From Bifidobacterium breve (GTDB lineage: Bacteria > Bacteroidota > Bacteroidia > Cytophagales > UBA9547): a DNA stretch of 6,722 nt. Below the pieces are notes generated by a model. It saw only the letters and a program-made list of their open reading frames with translations. It was not told the DNA's origin and made no database searches. Position numbers and translations under genes: made by a program. The stretch spans positions 1 through 6,722 of the forward strand of contig CALPQG020000146.1 of assembly GCA_943325655.2 (NCBI GenBank), in the 5' to 3' direction. Shown one piece after another: positions 6,179 through 6,722 of the stretch (position 1 is the first letter of the stretch; every line of letters begins with the position of its first letter).

Positions 6179-6722
6179 TATTTTTTTACGAGTTTATTCA
6201 ACTCATCGGTATTGATTTTTACTGGATAACTCACTTTAAGGCTGCTGATCCATTCTTTTTCCAAATAATTTTGATAATCAGAAATAGTTTGTCCTTTAAC
6301 TTCATCTAATTTTTTGTTTCTTGGCTCTTCAACTTTTCTGACACGAATCAAAATAACCCTTCCGTCTTTTTCCAAAATTTGATCGCCTTCTTTCCAATCT
6401 ATTGCATCCGCATTGATGTTGTCTCCTTTTTGAAACATTCCCTGAGTTACTTGAACTGCTAAAGGTTGTTTTTCATTGAATAATTTCTCCAATGCAGTAT
6501 TAGAAGTTGACATGTATTTGAATCCAACTTTGCTTGTTTTGATTTTTGCATTTGAAAGAGAGACAACAGCTCCCGCCAAATCATTCACTGAAATACGGGA
6601 AGAATCTACTTTTTGAGCTTTCAAAAAGTCATTAACCAATTGGGCTCTTTTCAATGAAATTTTAGTCGAGGCTAAAGTTTTAAGTTCAGCAGCATCTGCA
6701 TAACCATTGATTTCAAGCACTA
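6178..6722 (-). CDS. Large PpiC-type peptidyl-prolyl isomerase, C-terminal fragment with OmpA-like segment
   Basis: The frame is open to the window edge: the split codon is NTA, never a stop, so only the last 181 residues are present. The GTG at 6720 is internal. Numbering from it, residues 2-45 resemble the second half of an OmpA-like peptidoglycan-binding domain: L-E-I-N-G-Y-A-D (2-9), then I-S-L-K-R-A-Q-L-V-N-D-F-L (21-33) and V-D-S-S-R-I (38-43). Compare the usual L-x-I-x-G-H-T-D, L-S-x-x-R-A-x-x-V and I-x-x-x-R-I. Residues 78-180 look like the end of the large Bacteroidota PpiC/SurA proteins: Q-G-M-F-Q-K-G-D (93-100), I-D-W-K-E-G (107-112), L-D-E-V-K-G (138-143), then D-Y-Q-N-Y-L-E-K-E-W (148-157) and Y-P-V-K-I-N (165-170). 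No parvulin core is visible, so the enzyme call rests on this C-terminal pattern, the gene trio and memory of the family. The stop overlaps the next start by 1 nt (TAATG). Confidence 0.75.
   Translation of the reverse strand, partial: VLEINGYADAAELKTLASTKISLKRAQLVNDFLKAQKVDSSRISVNDLAGAVVSLSNAKIKTSKVGFKYMSTSNTALEKLFNEKQPLAVQVTQGMFQKGDNINADAIDWKEGDQILEKDGRVILIRVRKVEEPRNKKLDEVKGQTISDYQNYLEKEWISSLKVSYPVKINTDELNKLVKK

Overview
The window comes from a Bacteroidota genome. Three things point there: a type IX secretion (T9SS) type A sorting domain at the end of the first gene, a Bacteroidota-style SurA whose C-terminal part carries a P-H-K-A-N motif, and a generally AT-rich sequence with mostly weak ribosome-binding sites. 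The level below phylum cannot be fixed from this sequence. No RNA genes, insertion sequences, CRISPR arrays or integration sites were seen.

Plus strand, 1-2891. The window opens inside a secreted protein. Its remaining 165 residues are the end of a catalytic region, probably PhoX/DUF839-like, followed by the T9SS signal. A strong intrinsic terminator (520-553) closes that gene. Next comes a two-gene haem unit. The first gene is a di-haem cytochrome c peroxidase with a roughly 300-residue helical N-terminal extension (572-2491). The second, one base further on, is a small mono-haem cytochrome lipoprotein (2493-2891). An exceptionally good Shine-Dalgarno for the lipoprotein lies inside the last codons of the peroxidase. 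The pair reads as an envelope electron-transfer or peroxide-reducing module, with the lipoprotein a plausible electron donor.

Minus strand, 6722-2901. This is an envelope protein-folding operon read leftwards: the end of a large PpiC-type peptidyl-prolyl isomerase that carries an OmpA-like segment near its C-terminus (6722-6178), a SurA-like lipoprotein with no recognisable catalytic parvulin motif (6178-5249), a two-parvulin SurA (5252-3891), and a MoxR-family AAA+ ATPase (3860-2901). The first three genes are joined by TAATG (1 nt) and ATGA (4 nt) overlaps, so they are probably translationally coupled. MoxR follows after 30 bp. The promoter lies outside the window. The two strands converge at 2891/2901 with 9 bp between stop codons.

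Nothing here is clearly a new defence or mobile system. The most interesting points are the OmpA-like segment inside the PpiC protein; an 18-bp RNA hairpin inside the first codons of the SurA-like lipoprotein gene, whose two imperfect pairs become G-U pairs only in the transcribed strand and which is followed by a U-rich tract; the altered active-site region of the peroxidase; and the complementary decay of the two parvulin domains in SurA.
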